A stretch of 64,000 nucleotides of DNA, from the NCBI GenBank assembly GCA_965230765.1, contig CBDDLR010000001.1:1-64000 (forward strand), given 5' to 3'. The stretch's first letter is position 1. The number at the start of each line of letters is the position of its first letter. The notes below the pieces were generated by a model that was given only the letters and a program-made list of their open reading frames with translations, did not search any database and was not told where the DNA came from. The position numbers and the translations under genes are program-made. Below, one piece after another: positions 55,108 to 64,000 of this stretch. Source of the stretch: Sunxiuqinia sp965230765. Lineage in GTDB: Bacteria; Bacteroidota; Bacteroidia; Bacteroidales; Prolixibacteraceae.

Positions 55108-56334
55108 ATGAGAAAGCTATCACTAATCCTTGGATTAATAATAATTCTGAGCATTAATTCTAATTCACAAACTCTATTTGAAAGTGGATATTTTATCAAT
55201 GAATCAGGCAAAAAAAAAATATGCCTGATAAAAAATATTGATTGGTTAAATAATCCCACCAATTTTGAATATAAGTTAAGTAATAGCTCACATATTCAAA
55301 CAGCAACTATCGATTCCATAAAAGAATTTGCTATTGATGGTGTATCGAAATATGTACGAGCTACAGTTGATTTGGACAAATCTAGTGACATGCTCGATGA
55401 ATTAAGCACAGAACGGAATCCAATATTTGAGAAGAAAAAGCTATTACTCAAAGTGCTCATTGAAGGAAAGGCTTCTTTATACTCCTATGTAAAAGGAAAT
55501 TCGAGAATATTCTTTTTTAAAACAAACAACATGGATTTCAATCAGTTAATATATAAAAGATATCTGATTGATGGGAAAATTCGTCAAAATAATTTATTTC
55601 GACAGCAACTTTACAACCACCTAAAATGTCAAGCAATTTCGCAAAAAGAAATTAAGACTGCTAAATATCATAAAAATAGCTTACTTCAGTTATTCGAAAA
55701 ATATAATGAATACTCACAGTCTGATTATCATAAATTTGAAAACCAGCATAGAAAAGATTTGTTCAATCTATCAGTAATTGCCAGCATCAACTCCAATAAT
55801 CTATATATCAAAAATCTACTAACTGAGGAAAAAACAATTAATCTAGATAATAAAATCAATTTGAAATTTGGCTTTGAAACTGAGTTTATCCTACCATACA
55901 ACAAGAATAAATGGGGTATTGTAATACAACCATCGTACCAACATTATTCATCAGATAAACTAACTCAAAACAACTATGGTTATGATGGCGCCATGGATTT
56001 AACAAAAATTGAATACAAGTCAATTGAACTGCCGATTGGTCTAAGACATTATTTATTTTTAAATAATGATTCTAAAATCTTCGTGAATATTTTATATGAA
56101 CTTGATTTCACGAGCAATTCATCCATCCTTATTGATAGAGGTTATAGTTCTATACACAATTCATTAGAAGTCAAGTCAGGGACAAACCTAGCTTTTGGTG
56201 TTGGATTTAAATACTTGAATAAACTGAGTGTAGAATTAAGGTACAAAACAGAACGCGAGTTATTAGGTGAATATCTCTATTGGAAATCAGGCTTTGAAAC
56301 TTTCTCACTTTTACTTGGATACACAATTTTTTAA
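55108..56334 (+). CDS. Conserved Bacteroidota outer-membrane-type protein, function unknown
   Basis: 408 residues. The signal peptide is MRKLSLILGLIIILSINSNSQ. The N-terminal domain begins FESGYFINESGKKKICLIKNIDW and NNPTNFEYKLSNSS. The middle is a Lys/Asn-rich helical part, and the last third (about 270-408) alternates like a beta-barrel (EFILPYNKNKWGIVIQPSYQ, ending FSLLLGYTIF). Database entries of this type are often labelled tRNA modification GTPase, which the sequence does not support. It is monocistronic; a TATTTTTG at 55018-55025 may be its -7 element. Confidence 0.8.
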   Translation: MRKLSLILGLIIILSINSNSQTLFESGYFINESGKKKICLIKNIDWLNNPTNFEYKLSNSSHIQTATIDSIKEFAIDGVSKYVRATVDLDKSSDMLDELSTERNPIFEKKKLLLKVLIEGKASLYSYVKGNSRIFFFKTNNMDFNQLIYKRYLIDGKIRQNNLFRQQLYNHLKCQAISQKEIKTAKYHKNSLLQLFEKYNEYSQSDYHKFENQHRKDLFNLSVIASINSNNLYIKNLLTEEKTINLDNKINLKFGFETEFILPYNKNKWGIVIQPSYQHYSSDKLTQNNYGYDGAMDLTKIEYKSIELPIGLRHYLFLNNDSKIFVNILYELDFTSNSSILIDRGYSSIHNSLEVKSGTNLAFGVGFKYLNKLSVELRYKTERELLGEYLYWKSGFETFSLLLGYTIF

Positions 56335-56387
56335 ATCAATGCCGATCAAACTTGGAATGTCCCAAATAAAATACACAGAACTTAATT

Positions 56388-57002
56388 TTATTTAATATCA
56401 AAATCGAACATTTTTTTGCCTTCAAGAAATCCTTCCAGGCGATCACCAATGGCTACCTGACCAACGCCAGCTGGTGTACCGGTAAATATTAAATCGCCAA
56501 TTTTTATGGTGAAATATTTCGACACCTGTGAAATAATCTCATCAATGGGGAACAACATCATTGCGGAATCACCTTGCTGAACTGTTTCCCCGTTTTTTTG
56601 TAATTCAAACTTGATTGAACTTAAATCAGGCAGTTCGTTTTTTTGAACAAACTCTGGGCTAATTACCGCTGAACGATCAAAGCCTTTTGCTTTTTCCCAG
56701 GGCAAACCCTTGTCTTTCAATTTATTCTGAAGATCACGGGCAGTAAAATCTACCCCAAGACCGATTTCATCATAGTAGCGGTTGGCAAACCGGGGTTCAA
56801 TATTTTTTCCTAGCCGGTTTATACGCACAACCAACTCGCACTCGTAATGAACATTGCTGCTAAAATCAGGAATATAAAATGGTTCATTATTCCGAAGCAA
56901 AGCCGAGTCTGGCTTCATAAACACAACAGGTTCGTCAGGAGTTTCATTCTTCAACTCACTAATGTGTTCCGAATAATTCCTGCCTATACAAATGATTTTC
57001 AT
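56388..57002 (-). CDS. Fumarylacetoacetate hydrolase-family protein
   Basis: 204 residues. The FAH fold motifs are IICIGRNYSEHISEL, PVVFMKPDSALL, VHYECELVVRI with metal ligands Glu, GLGVDFTARDLQ, and IFTGTPAGVGQ. The small single-domain form includes acylpyruvate hydrolases, oxaloacetate decarboxylases and tautomerases. It starts one base after the end of the exonuclease gene, so the two form an operon. Confidence 0.92.
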   Translation of the reverse strand: MKIICIGRNYSEHISELKNETPDEPVVFMKPDSALLRNNEPFYIPDFSSNVHYECELVVRINRLGKNIEPRFANRYYDEIGLGVDFTARDLQNKLKDKGLPWEKAKGFDRSAVISPEFVQKNELPDLSSIKFELQKNGETVQQGDSAMMLFPIDEIISQVSKYFTIKIGDLIFTGTPAGVGQVAIGDRLEGFLEGKKMFDFDIK

Positions 57003-57003
57003 T

Positions 57004-57807
57004 TTAGCTGTCTTTCATCCTTAATTTTATGGCTGTCAACACCTTCTTGGTGTAAAGCGGAAATTCGCTGGTCATCATCCAACCAAAATAGCCTGGCTGC
57101 TCACGTAAAACCTGCTCAACAGGTATGCCTTTATTTTTCCCAAAGTTGAAAACTTCAACCCCTTTCTCATCGTAAACAATGCGTCCCACAAAGTCCGCAT
57201 TCCGGTCGTATGACGAGAAATCACTTAACTTGCTCACGTCATTTTCAATGGGTTTAATTTTCTGTTTGCCATCATCAAACTCCACGTCTTTATACATGTC
57301 CAATTGCGACTTAAGCACTTCATAAGTTGCTTTTGTGTCGGCCATTGCACTGTGGGCATCAACCAATTCCTGCTGGCAATAAAACTTATAAGCAGCTGCC
57401 AGGGTTCGTTTTTCCATTTTGTGAAAAATGGCCTGCACATCAATAAACTTTCGCTTTTTAAAATCTACATCCACATCAACACGAAGAAACTCTTCAGCTA
57501 ACAAGGGAATGTCAAACCGATTGGAGTTAAATCCGGCCAAATCACAACCTTCAATAAACTTAGCCAGGGATTTTGCCACTTCTTTAAAAGTGGGTGCATC
57601 TTTTATATCCTCATCGTAAATACCATGAACCTTACTTACCTGAGGTGGAATGGGCATCTCCGGATTAATACGCATTTCTTTTTCATCCTGTGTGCCATCA
57701 GGGTTTATTTTCAACAAAGCAATCTCAACAATACGGTCGGTTACAATATTGATCCCTGTTGTTTCAAGATCCAGAAATACCAATGGGTTTCGCAAGTTTA
57801 AATTCAT
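57004..57807 (-). CDS. DEDDh 3'-5' exonuclease (DNA polymerase III epsilon-like)
   Basis: 267 residues. ExoI has VFLDLETTGINIVTDRIVEIA with the Asp-Glu pair, ExoII is in GCDLAGFNSNRFDIP, and ExoIII is DAHSAMADTKATYEVL with the His and Asp. A C-terminal extension has FNFGKNKGIPVEQVL and PGYFGWMMTSEFPLYT, a module common in Bacteroidota epsilon-like exonucleases (DUF3820-like). dnaN lies just upstream on the same strand behind a terminator, so a link to replication or repair is natural. Confidence 0.92.
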   Translation of the reverse strand: MNLNLRNPLVFLDLETTGINIVTDRIVEIALLKINPDGTQDEKEMRINPEMPIPPQVSKVHGIYDEDIKDAPTFKEVAKSLAKFIEGCDLAGFNSNRFDIPLLAEEFLRVDVDVDFKKRKFIDVQAIFHKMEKRTLAAAYKFYCQQELVDAHSAMADTKATYEVLKSQLDMYKDVEFDDGKQKIKPIENDVSKLSDFSSYDRNADFVGRIVYDEKGVEVFNFGKNKGIPVEQVLREQPGYFGWMMTSEFPLYTKKVLTAIKLRMKDS

Positions 57808-57839
57808 CGATTTTTGTGTTACAAGGTTTATTCAATAAA

Positions 57840-57871
57840 AAACCTAACAAGTTAAAGAGCCTGTTAGGTTT
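57840..57871 (-). terminator. Terminator after dnaN
   Basis: AAACCTAACA and TGTTAGGTTT form a perfect 10-bp stem with T-rich sequence on the minus-strand exit side (reading ...GGTTTTTTATT). It lies 24 bases past the dnaN stop. Confidence 0.8.
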
Positions 57872-57894
57872 AATTTTATAGCTAATAATTCATT

Positions 57895-59025
57895 TTACGC
57901 GTTAATCATCATTGGCATAAGGAGCATCAGCACATCTTCCTCATCAAACTCTTTTTCTGCAGGTAACATCAATCCTGCACGTGTTGGATCAGAAAGTTCC
58001 ACTTTTACTTCAGAACTGGAAATATTTGAAAGAATTTCCAACAAGAAAGTCGACTTAAAGCCAATTTCAATTTCTTCACCTTCGTACTGACATTTTAAGC
58101 GCTCAACAGCTGAGATGGAGAAATCCACATCCTGTGCTGAAACCACTAACTGGCTATCATCAATATGCAATTTTATCAGGTTGCTGGCTTGGTTTGCAAA
58201 TACCGAAACACGCTTAATCGTATTGAAAAGTTCTAAACGATCAACGATCAACTTGTTAGGGTTGTTTGTTGGTATTACCGAGTTGTAGCTTGGGTAATTT
58301 CCTTCAACCAAACGGCAAATCAGTTTATAATTGCTTAGTGTGAAGAATGCATTTTTATCATCAAACTGAAGTTTCACATCAAACTCTTCTTTCGGTAGAA
58401 GGTTTTTTAACAAACCAGCTGGTTTCTTTGGCAAAATAAACGATGATTCTACCTCTGCTTTTGCATCGCTTCTTTTGTAACGAACCAGTTTATGCGCATC
58501 AGAAGCTACGAATGTTAAATCATCCTCTCCTAATTCAACGTAAATACCATTCATCACCGGACGCAGTTCATCGTCTGCAGTTGCGAACAAGGTTTTGCTA
58601 ATTCCATGCATCAGCACATCATGGTTTACATCAATTGAAGAAGCTGCATCTTCATTTATTTGTGGCAATTGTGGAAAATCTTCCCCTTCTTGTCCAACAA
58701 TACTGAACTTCCCATTTTCAGAATAAATATCAATGGCAGATGATTCTGCATCAATTTGGAAAGTTAACGGTTGCTCCGGAAACTCCTTTAGGGTATCGTT
58801 TAATAATTTTGCAGGAACAGCAACATCGCCAGTACCTTCTGTATTGTCCAAATCGATACTTGTTATCAAAGTGGATTCCAAATCCGAAGCAGTAATCGTT
58901 AGCCGATTCTCTTCCAGTTGAAATAAATAATTATCCAAGATGGGTAATGTATTCTTCGAACTAATCACCTTACTAATTGCATTCAGGTGGCTCAGTAATT
59001 CGGTACTGGAAACAACAAATTTCAT
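57895..59025 (-). CDS. dnaN: DNA polymerase III beta subunit (sliding clamp)
   Basis: 376 residues in three clamp domains. The start is MKFVVSSTELLSHLNAISK. Landmarks are NTLPILDNYLFQL and FVASDAHKLVRYKR, and the C-terminus ends in EEDVLMLLMPMMINA, the position of the VMPMRL-like motif. It forms the ring that tethers polymerase to DNA. It is a single gene here, not beside dnaA. The 230 bases upstream hold no clear TAnnTTTG promoter that I can find. Confidence 0.96.
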   Translation of the reverse strand: MKFVVSSTELLSHLNAISKVISSKNTLPILDNYLFQLEENRLTITASDLESTLITSIDLDNTEGTGDVAVPAKLLNDTLKEFPEQPLTFQIDAESSAIDIYSENGKFSIVGQEGEDFPQLPQINEDAASSIDVNHDVLMHGISKTLFATADDELRPVMNGIYVELGEDDLTFVASDAHKLVRYKRSDAKAEVESSFILPKKPAGLLKNLLPKEEFDVKLQFDDKNAFFTLSNYKLICRLVEGNYPSYNSVIPTNNPNKLIVDRLELFNTIKRVSVFANQASNLIKLHIDDSQLVVSAQDVDFSISAVERLKCQYEGEEIEIGFKSTFLLEILSNISSSEVKVELSDPTRAGLMLPAEKEFDEEDVLMLLMPMMINA

Positions 59026-59254
59026 ATGATTTAATTTTTTATTTTCATCGGTATCATATGCAACTCCCTGAGTTATTAATCTTTTTCAAAAGAAACATTC
59101 TCATGGTCGTTTCATCGATATTTTCTTTAAGGTTTTTTGTTTTATTGCAATTTATCAACCAGGCTTTACGCCATGCCTGTTTCAGAATTATACGAATATA
59201 CAAACTTTGATTTTTTTTACCTATTCTTCTTGTTCACTATTTATTACAAAAGAA

Positions 59255-61666
59255 TCAACGGGCATACTTCCACTTGCGAATTAGCCTGAATATCAGACCA
59301 AAGAGCAAGATCAGCACAATTGGAAAAACAACATTTATTAGCTGCCAAACCAACCGCTGCTCACGGATTTTAACTTTATCAAGCAATCTGATTTGAAAAA
59401 CCCTTGATCTAAGAGACATAATTCCTATTTCGTCACATAAATAATTAACAGCATTCAACAAAAACGCTTTGTTTCCAAATGTCTGATTAGAATATCGATC
59501 GTAGCCCAAAGCCATGGCTTGAAGTTGTCCATTCTTTCTGGTGTATTGATTGGCAATCAGGCTTCCATCCGCTAAAACAATCATTTTTGCAGGTTTAGAT
59601 TCTGCCATTACCTGAATGTTGGTTTTATTTAGTTGATCAACCATCCTGTTTTTAAATGCTGACCGAAACCTTCCTTCAACCAACACCCCAACGGGTAATT
59701 TTTGCTCATTGAACAACTCACGTGAAGGAGGATTATTTATGCTCTGCAAACTCACTTGCAAAGGTGTACGAATTTGCCTCGAATACTGTGAAGTGTGCAA
59801 GATTACAGATTTTTTCAATTGATCATCTTTCCCAACAGTATCAACAAGGCTGACAAACCCGGATTTTAACCGATTCAGATTTCTGCCTAACTCGTGACCT
59901 GATGGTCGAAGAAGTGGTGAATAATACCAGGGGGCAGGTGTAAATTTAGTTGGCGAACCTGCTGGGGCAGTATTTACCGGAAGACTGATGCAATCGACAT
60001 CCTGTACCAGGTTTGGGTTTAATCGAATTCCATATCGAAATAACTGATCACTTAGATTCAAGTCACGGGGAAATGCCAGTGTTGTTTCACCTCTCTGCAA
60101 ACTATCCAGACTTACCTGAACGGGATCAATCAGCCACAGCAAGTTTCCTCCACGCATTAAATACTGGTCAATGTAAAACTTGTCTTCTTCCGAAAATGGT
60201 TTTTGGGGATCAGCAACAATCAACGCCTTTGGAAAATTTTCTTCTCGATTTAATTCTACAGCATACAAATTTTTCACTTGAAAGTTTTCAAGCAGCGACT
60301 GGCGAATATCAAAGGTTTCGATTCTGCTGAGTTCATCCTGTCCATTGAGAAAGGCTACAACTGGCTTTTCATCAACCATCAATTGACGCAATGCACTTAT
60401 TATCTCATATTCAACAGTTTCAATAGAATTATTTAAGTTGACCTCATGATGAAATGACGGATTATTTTTCAAAAGGTTTACGCCAATTTCATAGTCCTTG
60501 TAACGAATCACTACACCCGGAAAAATAAACCTGCTCACGGTTCCTTCGTCCTTTTTTAAGCGTAAATCAGTAGGCTGAATTCCTAAATCAACCAATCGTT
60601 CAAACAACTGATTCCTATCCTTCTGATTGTTGGTCATTTCATAAGGATCATGAACCTGTAACCTTACCCTTTCACTGGAATAAGCATTAATATCTTGTAT
60701 TTTTTCTTTTACCGCCTGCTGCAAATTTCTCATCCCGGTTGGCAGATCTCCAGCCAAAAACAAATCCACTTTCACCGGGGATTCCAATTCTTGTACCAAC
60801 TCCTTTGATAATTCATTCAAACTATACTTTTTTTCAGAAGTCAGGTCGAGCCTAAAAAACCACGCCCCTGATATAAGTGAGACAATTAAAAGAGTGACCA
60901 GCAAAGTAGCTATTTTTTTTATCTGAGATTTAATCTTCTTTTGTTTTGACTGAATCGTCAAACTGGTTAGCACCAGAAAAAATACAATGAGTAAAATGAA
61001 GTAAACCAAATCCCTTGAATCAAGCACACCCCTGCTCATTGAAAGATAATGCTCGTTAATTCCAAGTGGAAGAAGGAAATTAGAAAGCTCAACGGAAAAT
61101 GAAAGGCCTGATGCAAAATCAAATCCCAAATAAAAAAAGAAGCAAATAAACAAGGCCAGTACAAATGCAAAAACCGGATTGTCAGTTACTGAAGATGAAA
61201 ACAGGCCAATGGCAACGTATGAAGCAGCCAGGAAAAACAACCCGATGAACGATCCCCAAGCTGCACCTCCATCCCAATTACCAATGGGATTTCCCAAGAA
61301 ATATACCGAATAAAAATACACCAGCGTTGGCAGCAAGCAGATTACGACCAACACCACTCCAGCCAAATATTTTGCCCAAACCAACTGAAAAAGGGAAATT
61401 GGCCGGGTGACTAAAATCTCCATTGTCCCCAGTCTTTTTTCTTCGGCCAGTAAGCGCATTGTTAACGCAGGCACAAGGAACAAAAATACCCATGGAGCCA
61501 ACTCAAAATAACCATTCAGGCTGGCATAACCACCATCAAGGATATTGAAACTGCCAGGGAAAACCCACAAAAAAAGGCCATTCCCAATTAAAAAAACAAG
61601 GGCAATCAAATAGCCCGTCAGAGATCCATAAAAACTGGTGATTTCTTTTCGAAATAAACTGTACAT
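59255..61666 (-). CDS. GldF-GldG fusion, gliding-associated ABC transporter membrane protein
   Basis: About 803 residues from ATG 61666; an upstream frame to 61732 is an unlikely extension. Residues 1-240 are the GldF permease: MYSLFRKEITSFYGSLTGYL, six or so helices, and LLAEEKRLGTMEILVTRPIS. From about 245 the GldG part follows: a membrane helix, DLTSEKKYSLNELSKELV, KPVVAFLNGQDEL, LLWLIDPVQVSLD, and a final helix (FPIVLILLFGLIFRLI) with a basic tail. In Flavobacterium gldF and gldG are separate genes. The ATPase partner gldA is not here. It ends the surE-lpxB operon. Confidence 0.9.
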   Translation of the reverse strand: MYSLFRKEITSFYGSLTGYLIALVFLIGNGLFLWVFPGSFNILDGGYASLNGYFELAPWVFLFLVPALTMRLLAEEKRLGTMEILVTRPISLFQLVWAKYLAGVVLVVICLLPTLVYFYSVYFLGNPIGNWDGGAAWGSFIGLFFLAASYVAIGLFSSSVTDNPVFAFVLALFICFFFYLGFDFASGLSFSVELSNFLLPLGINEHYLSMSRGVLDSRDLVYFILLIVFFLVLTSLTIQSKQKKIKSQIKKIATLLVTLLIVSLISGAWFFRLDLTSEKKYSLNELSKELVQELESPVKVDLFLAGDLPTGMRNLQQAVKEKIQDINAYSSERVRLQVHDPYEMTNNQKDRNQLFERLVDLGIQPTDLRLKKDEGTVSRFIFPGVVIRYKDYEIGVNLLKNNPSFHHEVNLNNSIETVEYEIISALRQLMVDEKPVVAFLNGQDELSRIETFDIRQSLLENFQVKNLYAVELNREENFPKALIVADPQKPFSEEDKFYIDQYLMRGGNLLWLIDPVQVSLDSLQRGETTLAFPRDLNLSDQLFRYGIRLNPNLVQDVDCISLPVNTAPAGSPTKFTPAPWYYSPLLRPSGHELGRNLNRLKSGFVSLVDTVGKDDQLKKSVILHTSQYSRQIRTPLQVSLQSINNPPSRELFNEQKLPVGVLVEGRFRSAFKNRMVDQLNKTNIQVMAESKPAKMIVLADGSLIANQYTRKNGQLQAMALGYDRYSNQTFGNKAFLLNAVNYLCDEIGIMSLRSRVFQIRLLDKVKIREQRLVWQLINVVFPIVLILLFGLIFRLIRKWKYAR

Positions 61667-61744
61667 GCTTTGTTTATTGTTTTCCCGAAACGAAGATAGG
61701 AAACGATCAAGAATTATCAATACTTTTCTCAACAGGTGCAGGTA

Positions 61745-62869
61745 CTACTTTTTTAGTTTTTCAACCATTTGTTTTGCCGCCCTCGCTGATGCCCCTGGCT
61801 CACCCAATTTTTTATGCAGCTCCTGATAGCTTTCCTCAATCTTTATCCTGTGTCCCTGATTGTTCAGGATCAAATTCAATTCATTTCGGATATTTTTTAC
61901 CGAACAATGATGCTGGAGCAATTCCTTCACAGCTTCCCTGCCAAGAATTAAATTGACCAAGGAAACCCAATCAATATTTAAAACCCATTTTCCAATACGG
62001 AAAAACAACGATCCGCCAGCCATTCGGTAACAAACAATTTGAGGTGTTTTTATCACACCTGCTTCTAAAGAAACAGTGCCACTTGCCAAAACCGCCACTT
62101 CAGCATGTTGAAGAACTTCATAGGTTTTTCCTGAAATTACTTTTACAGGGTAGCCTTTCAACAATTCATTGTAAACCGCTCTCTCAATATTTGGGGCAGC
62201 AGTAACTAAAATCTGATAATCAGAAAACGAAGAAGCAGCATCGAGCATTCGTGGTAAAAGCGAACGAATTTCCTGCAAACGGCTTCCAGGCGACAGGGCA
62301 ATAACAGGCTTATTTTCTATTTGGTTGGAAGAAGTAAATTCATCAAAATCCTTCGGTTTCAAACTTGATACAATTGCATCCAACACAGGATTTCCAATAT
62401 AATTTACATCATAATTAAGCTGCTTATAAAATTCAGTTTCAAAAGGAAGGATAGTAAACATTTCATCAACAAATGCCCGAATCTTTTTGATGCGATGCTT
62501 TTTCCATGCCCATATTTTTGGAGAAATATAATAATAAACTTTTATGCCATGCTTTTTGGCAAACTCGGCCATTCGTAAATTAAATCCCGGATAATCTACA
62601 AGTATCAGAACATCCGGCTTAAAATCCAGGATATCTTTCTCGCAGGTTTCAAAGTTTTTCTTAATGGTTCGAAGGTTCATCAAAACTGGGATAAAACCCA
62701 TAAAAGCCATTTCCCGATAGTGCTTCTTCAACTGCATTCCGGCCTGCTCCATCAGTTCACCACCAAAACCACGAAGCTCAGCCTGTTGATCAAGTTTTTT
62801 GATCTCAATTATAAGATTCGATGCGTGTAAATCACCAGATGCTTCGCCTGCAATAAAATAGTACCTCAT
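61745..62869 (-). CDS. lpxB: Lipid-A-disaccharide synthase
   Basis: 374 residues, a GT-B glycosyltransferase (family 19). It joins UDP-2,3-diacylglucosamine and lipid X in lipid A synthesis at the inner membrane. Motifs are YYFIAGEASGDLHASNL, LVDYPGFNLRMAEFAKK, YYISPKIWAWKKHRIKKI, LSPGSRLQEIRSLLP and LASGTVSLEAGV. It follows a 100-residue membrane protein gene by one base and lies 78 bases ahead of the gldFG fusion. Confidence 0.96.
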   Translation of the reverse strand: MRYYFIAGEASGDLHASNLIIEIKKLDQQAELRGFGGELMEQAGMQLKKHYREMAFMGFIPVLMNLRTIKKNFETCEKDILDFKPDVLILVDYPGFNLRMAEFAKKHGIKVYYYISPKIWAWKKHRIKKIRAFVDEMFTILPFETEFYKQLNYDVNYIGNPVLDAIVSSLKPKDFDEFTSSNQIENKPVIALSPGSRLQEIRSLLPRMLDAASSFSDYQILVTAAPNIERAVYNELLKGYPVKVISGKTYEVLQHAEVAVLASGTVSLEAGVIKTPQIVCYRMAGGSLFFRIGKWVLNIDWVSLVNLILGREAVKELLQHHCSVKNIRNELNLILNNQGHRIKIEESYQELHKKLGEPGASARAAKQMVEKLKK

Positions 62870-62870
62870 A

Positions 62871-63173
62871 TTAAAGGGCAGTTGAAATTAATACTATAAA
62901 CGCATATAAGAAGGTAGCCATCAAAACCCCTCGTGCAGCCATATCCTTTTTCTGACGGTAATAGTGAAGAAACAAAATTAAATTGGGAACGACACAAAGT
63001 GACAATAGCTTGAAAAGCAATTGAAATTGCAGCATGCTTTTTAAGTAATCCACAAATCCAATTTCCTTATATTGAACCAGATAAATAATTAGAAAAATCA
63101 CCAATGGAAATACCAGCCCAGGATAAAAACCCTGACTTATTTTGCTAATATTTTTTGAAGGGGCTTCGCTCAT
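62871..63173 (-). CDS. Small three-helix membrane protein between surE and lpxB
   Basis: 100 residues. The N-terminal 12 residues are polar. Three membrane segments follow at about 17-34, 48-69 and 80-98, with a positive loop HYYRQKKDMAARG between the last two. It overlaps surE by one base and abuts lpxB, so it is part of the operon. I recall similar small genes at this place in other Bacteroidota, without function. A role in lipid or envelope transport is only a guess from context. Confidence 0.75.
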   Translation of the reverse strand: MSEAPSKNISKISQGFYPGLVFPLVIFLIIYLVQYKEIGFVDYLKSMLQFQLLFKLLSLCVVPNLILFLHYYRQKKDMAARGVLMATFLYAFIVLISTAL

Positions 63174-63934
63174 TAGAACTTCCAGTCTTTCATTTTTTCA
63201 AAGGTCTCAAAACAAGTCATATCAACATTTACAGGGACAATTGATGCCAGTTGATTTTCGAGTGCGAACAAATCAGTACCCTCAACTTCGGGTTCAAAGT
63301 TTTTGAAGTATCCACTCATCCAATAGTATTCGCGGGAATGTGGATCTGTTCGCTTCTCAAACTCTTCCATCCATTTTCCTTTAGTTTGCCTGCATACCTG
63401 AACCCCCTTAACGTCCCCTTTGGGAATATTCACATTTAAACAGGTGAACAAAGGCAAGCCTTGCTCAAATACAGATTGAAAAATCCGGGCAACAGTCATT
63501 TTTGCTTTCGAAAAGTCTGCATCAGCCGCATAATCACAAATGGAAAAACCAATGGATGGCACTCCATGTAAACAGCCCTCAATAGCGGCACCCATCGTAC
63601 CTGAATACACAACACTAACCGATGAGTTTGCTCCGTGATTAATTCCGGAAACCACAAAATTTGGTGGACGATCTGTAAGCTGATTAAAACCAAGCTTCAC
63701 ACAATCTACAGGGGTTCCATTGCATTTATATGCAGTGTAACCTTCTTCCTCCGATACTTTTGTTGCCCGCAACGGCTTGTCAACTGTAATTGCACCAGAC
63801 ATACCCGACATGGGCAGCTCAGGGGCAACAACTATCACTTCGCCAAATAACCGCATTACCTCGGTTAACTCTTTTAAACCTTTTGCATGTATCCCATCAT
63901 CGTTGGAAACTAAAATCAGAGGAGTATCGTTCAT
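63173..63934 (-). CDS. surE: 5'-nucleotidase SurE
   Basis: About 253 residues from ATG 63934 (MNDTPLILVSNDDGI); an upstream TTG at 63943 is less likely. Metal and catalytic motifs are LVSNDDGIHAKGL (the Asp pair), the Ser in PMSGMSGAIT, and PNFVVSGINHGANSS with the Asn. It hydrolyses nucleoside monophosphates and is the first gene of the surE, membrane protein, lpxB, gldFG operon. Confidence 0.96.
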   Translation of the reverse strand: MNDTPLILVSNDDGIHAKGLKELTEVMRLFGEVIVVAPELPMSGMSGAITVDKPLRATKVSEEEGYTAYKCNGTPVDCVKLGFNQLTDRPPNFVVSGINHGANSSVSVVYSGTMGAAIEGCLHGVPSIGFSICDYAADADFSKAKMTVARIFQSVFEQGLPLFTCLNVNIPKGDVKGVQVCRQTKGKWMEEFEKRTDPHSREYYWMSGYFKNFEPEVEGTDLFALENQLASIVPVNVDMTCFETFEKMKDWKF

Positions 63935-63953
63935 ATTTTTCAAAATTGAAACA

Positions 63954-63961
63954 CAAATATA
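63954..63961 (-). promoter_or_regulatory. Promoter -7 element of the surE operon
   Basis: On the minus strand TATATTTG fits TAnnTTTG, 19 bases ahead of the surE ATG. No TTG is seen at the ideal distance, and the window ends soon after. Confidence 0.5.
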
Positions 63962-64000
63962 ACTTAATCCATGCTATGATTTTAAAAAACTCAAAAAACA

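Overview
This is a chromosomal window from a Bacteroidota bacterium. The rRNA sequences, the Bacteroidota-type promoters (TTG, a spacer of about 19 nt, then TAnnTTTG), the succinylornithine-type arginine pathway and the GldF-GldG fusion all point that way. A gliding marine or sediment member of the Marinilabiliales/Prolixibacteraceae is my guess for lineage; that placement is inference. Most of the window is ordinary core genome, with a few accessory islands.

Layout. 1-4497: an rRNA operon on the minus strand (partial 23S, tRNA-Ala, tRNA-Ile, 16S) with tandem promoters upstream. 5309-10408: a conserved coiled-coil membrane protein, an acyl-CoA dehydrogenase/EtfAB operon and a small membrane protein. 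10577-20516: a ten-gene minus-strand arginine plus proline operon (argR, GNAT, argG, argC, argD, proC, proB, proA, argF', argB). Divergent from it is carAB (20766-25548), which supplies carbamoyl phosphate. The shared intergenic region carries ArgR boxes and a small leader ORF that ends inside a terminator just before carA, so it looks like an attenuator. A four-helix-bundle gene sits between carA and carB in degenerate repeats. 25656-36780: a secreted phosphatase/nuclease, gene remnants, an HNH protein, an FAD oxidoreductase, a 1161-residue protein that looks like PPi-type PEP carboxykinase, an alanine/sodium symporter, a DUF192 gene bracketed by inverted repeats, a broken EFR1-type ferredoxin gene and a beta-lactamase-like protein. 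37058-49514: a methyltransferase, a repeat-containing lipoprotein, a LytS/LytTR two-component pair, two large peptidases and pheT. 49573-54955: a transporter, an ECF sigma/anti-sigma pair and an HvfABC cluster for a cysteine-modified, metal-binding RiPP, then a phosphotriesterase-like lipoprotein. 55108-63934: an outer-membrane protein, dnaN, an exonuclease and the surE-lpxB-gldFG operon.

The most interesting pieces are: (1) the HvfABC metallophore cluster, whose precursor has eight KCG units in three clusters, next to an ECF/zinc-finger pair and with an ECF-like promoter in front of the precursor; (2) the carA leader peptide/terminator, which looks like translation-coupled attenuation; (3) a dispersed MITE-like palindromic element found twice in opposite orientation; (4) the probable PPi-type PEPCK; and (5) a tRNA-Ile 3' end that has been duplicated and invaded by a short palindrome. 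All functional calls rest on reading the sequence and on family knowledge; no searches were run.
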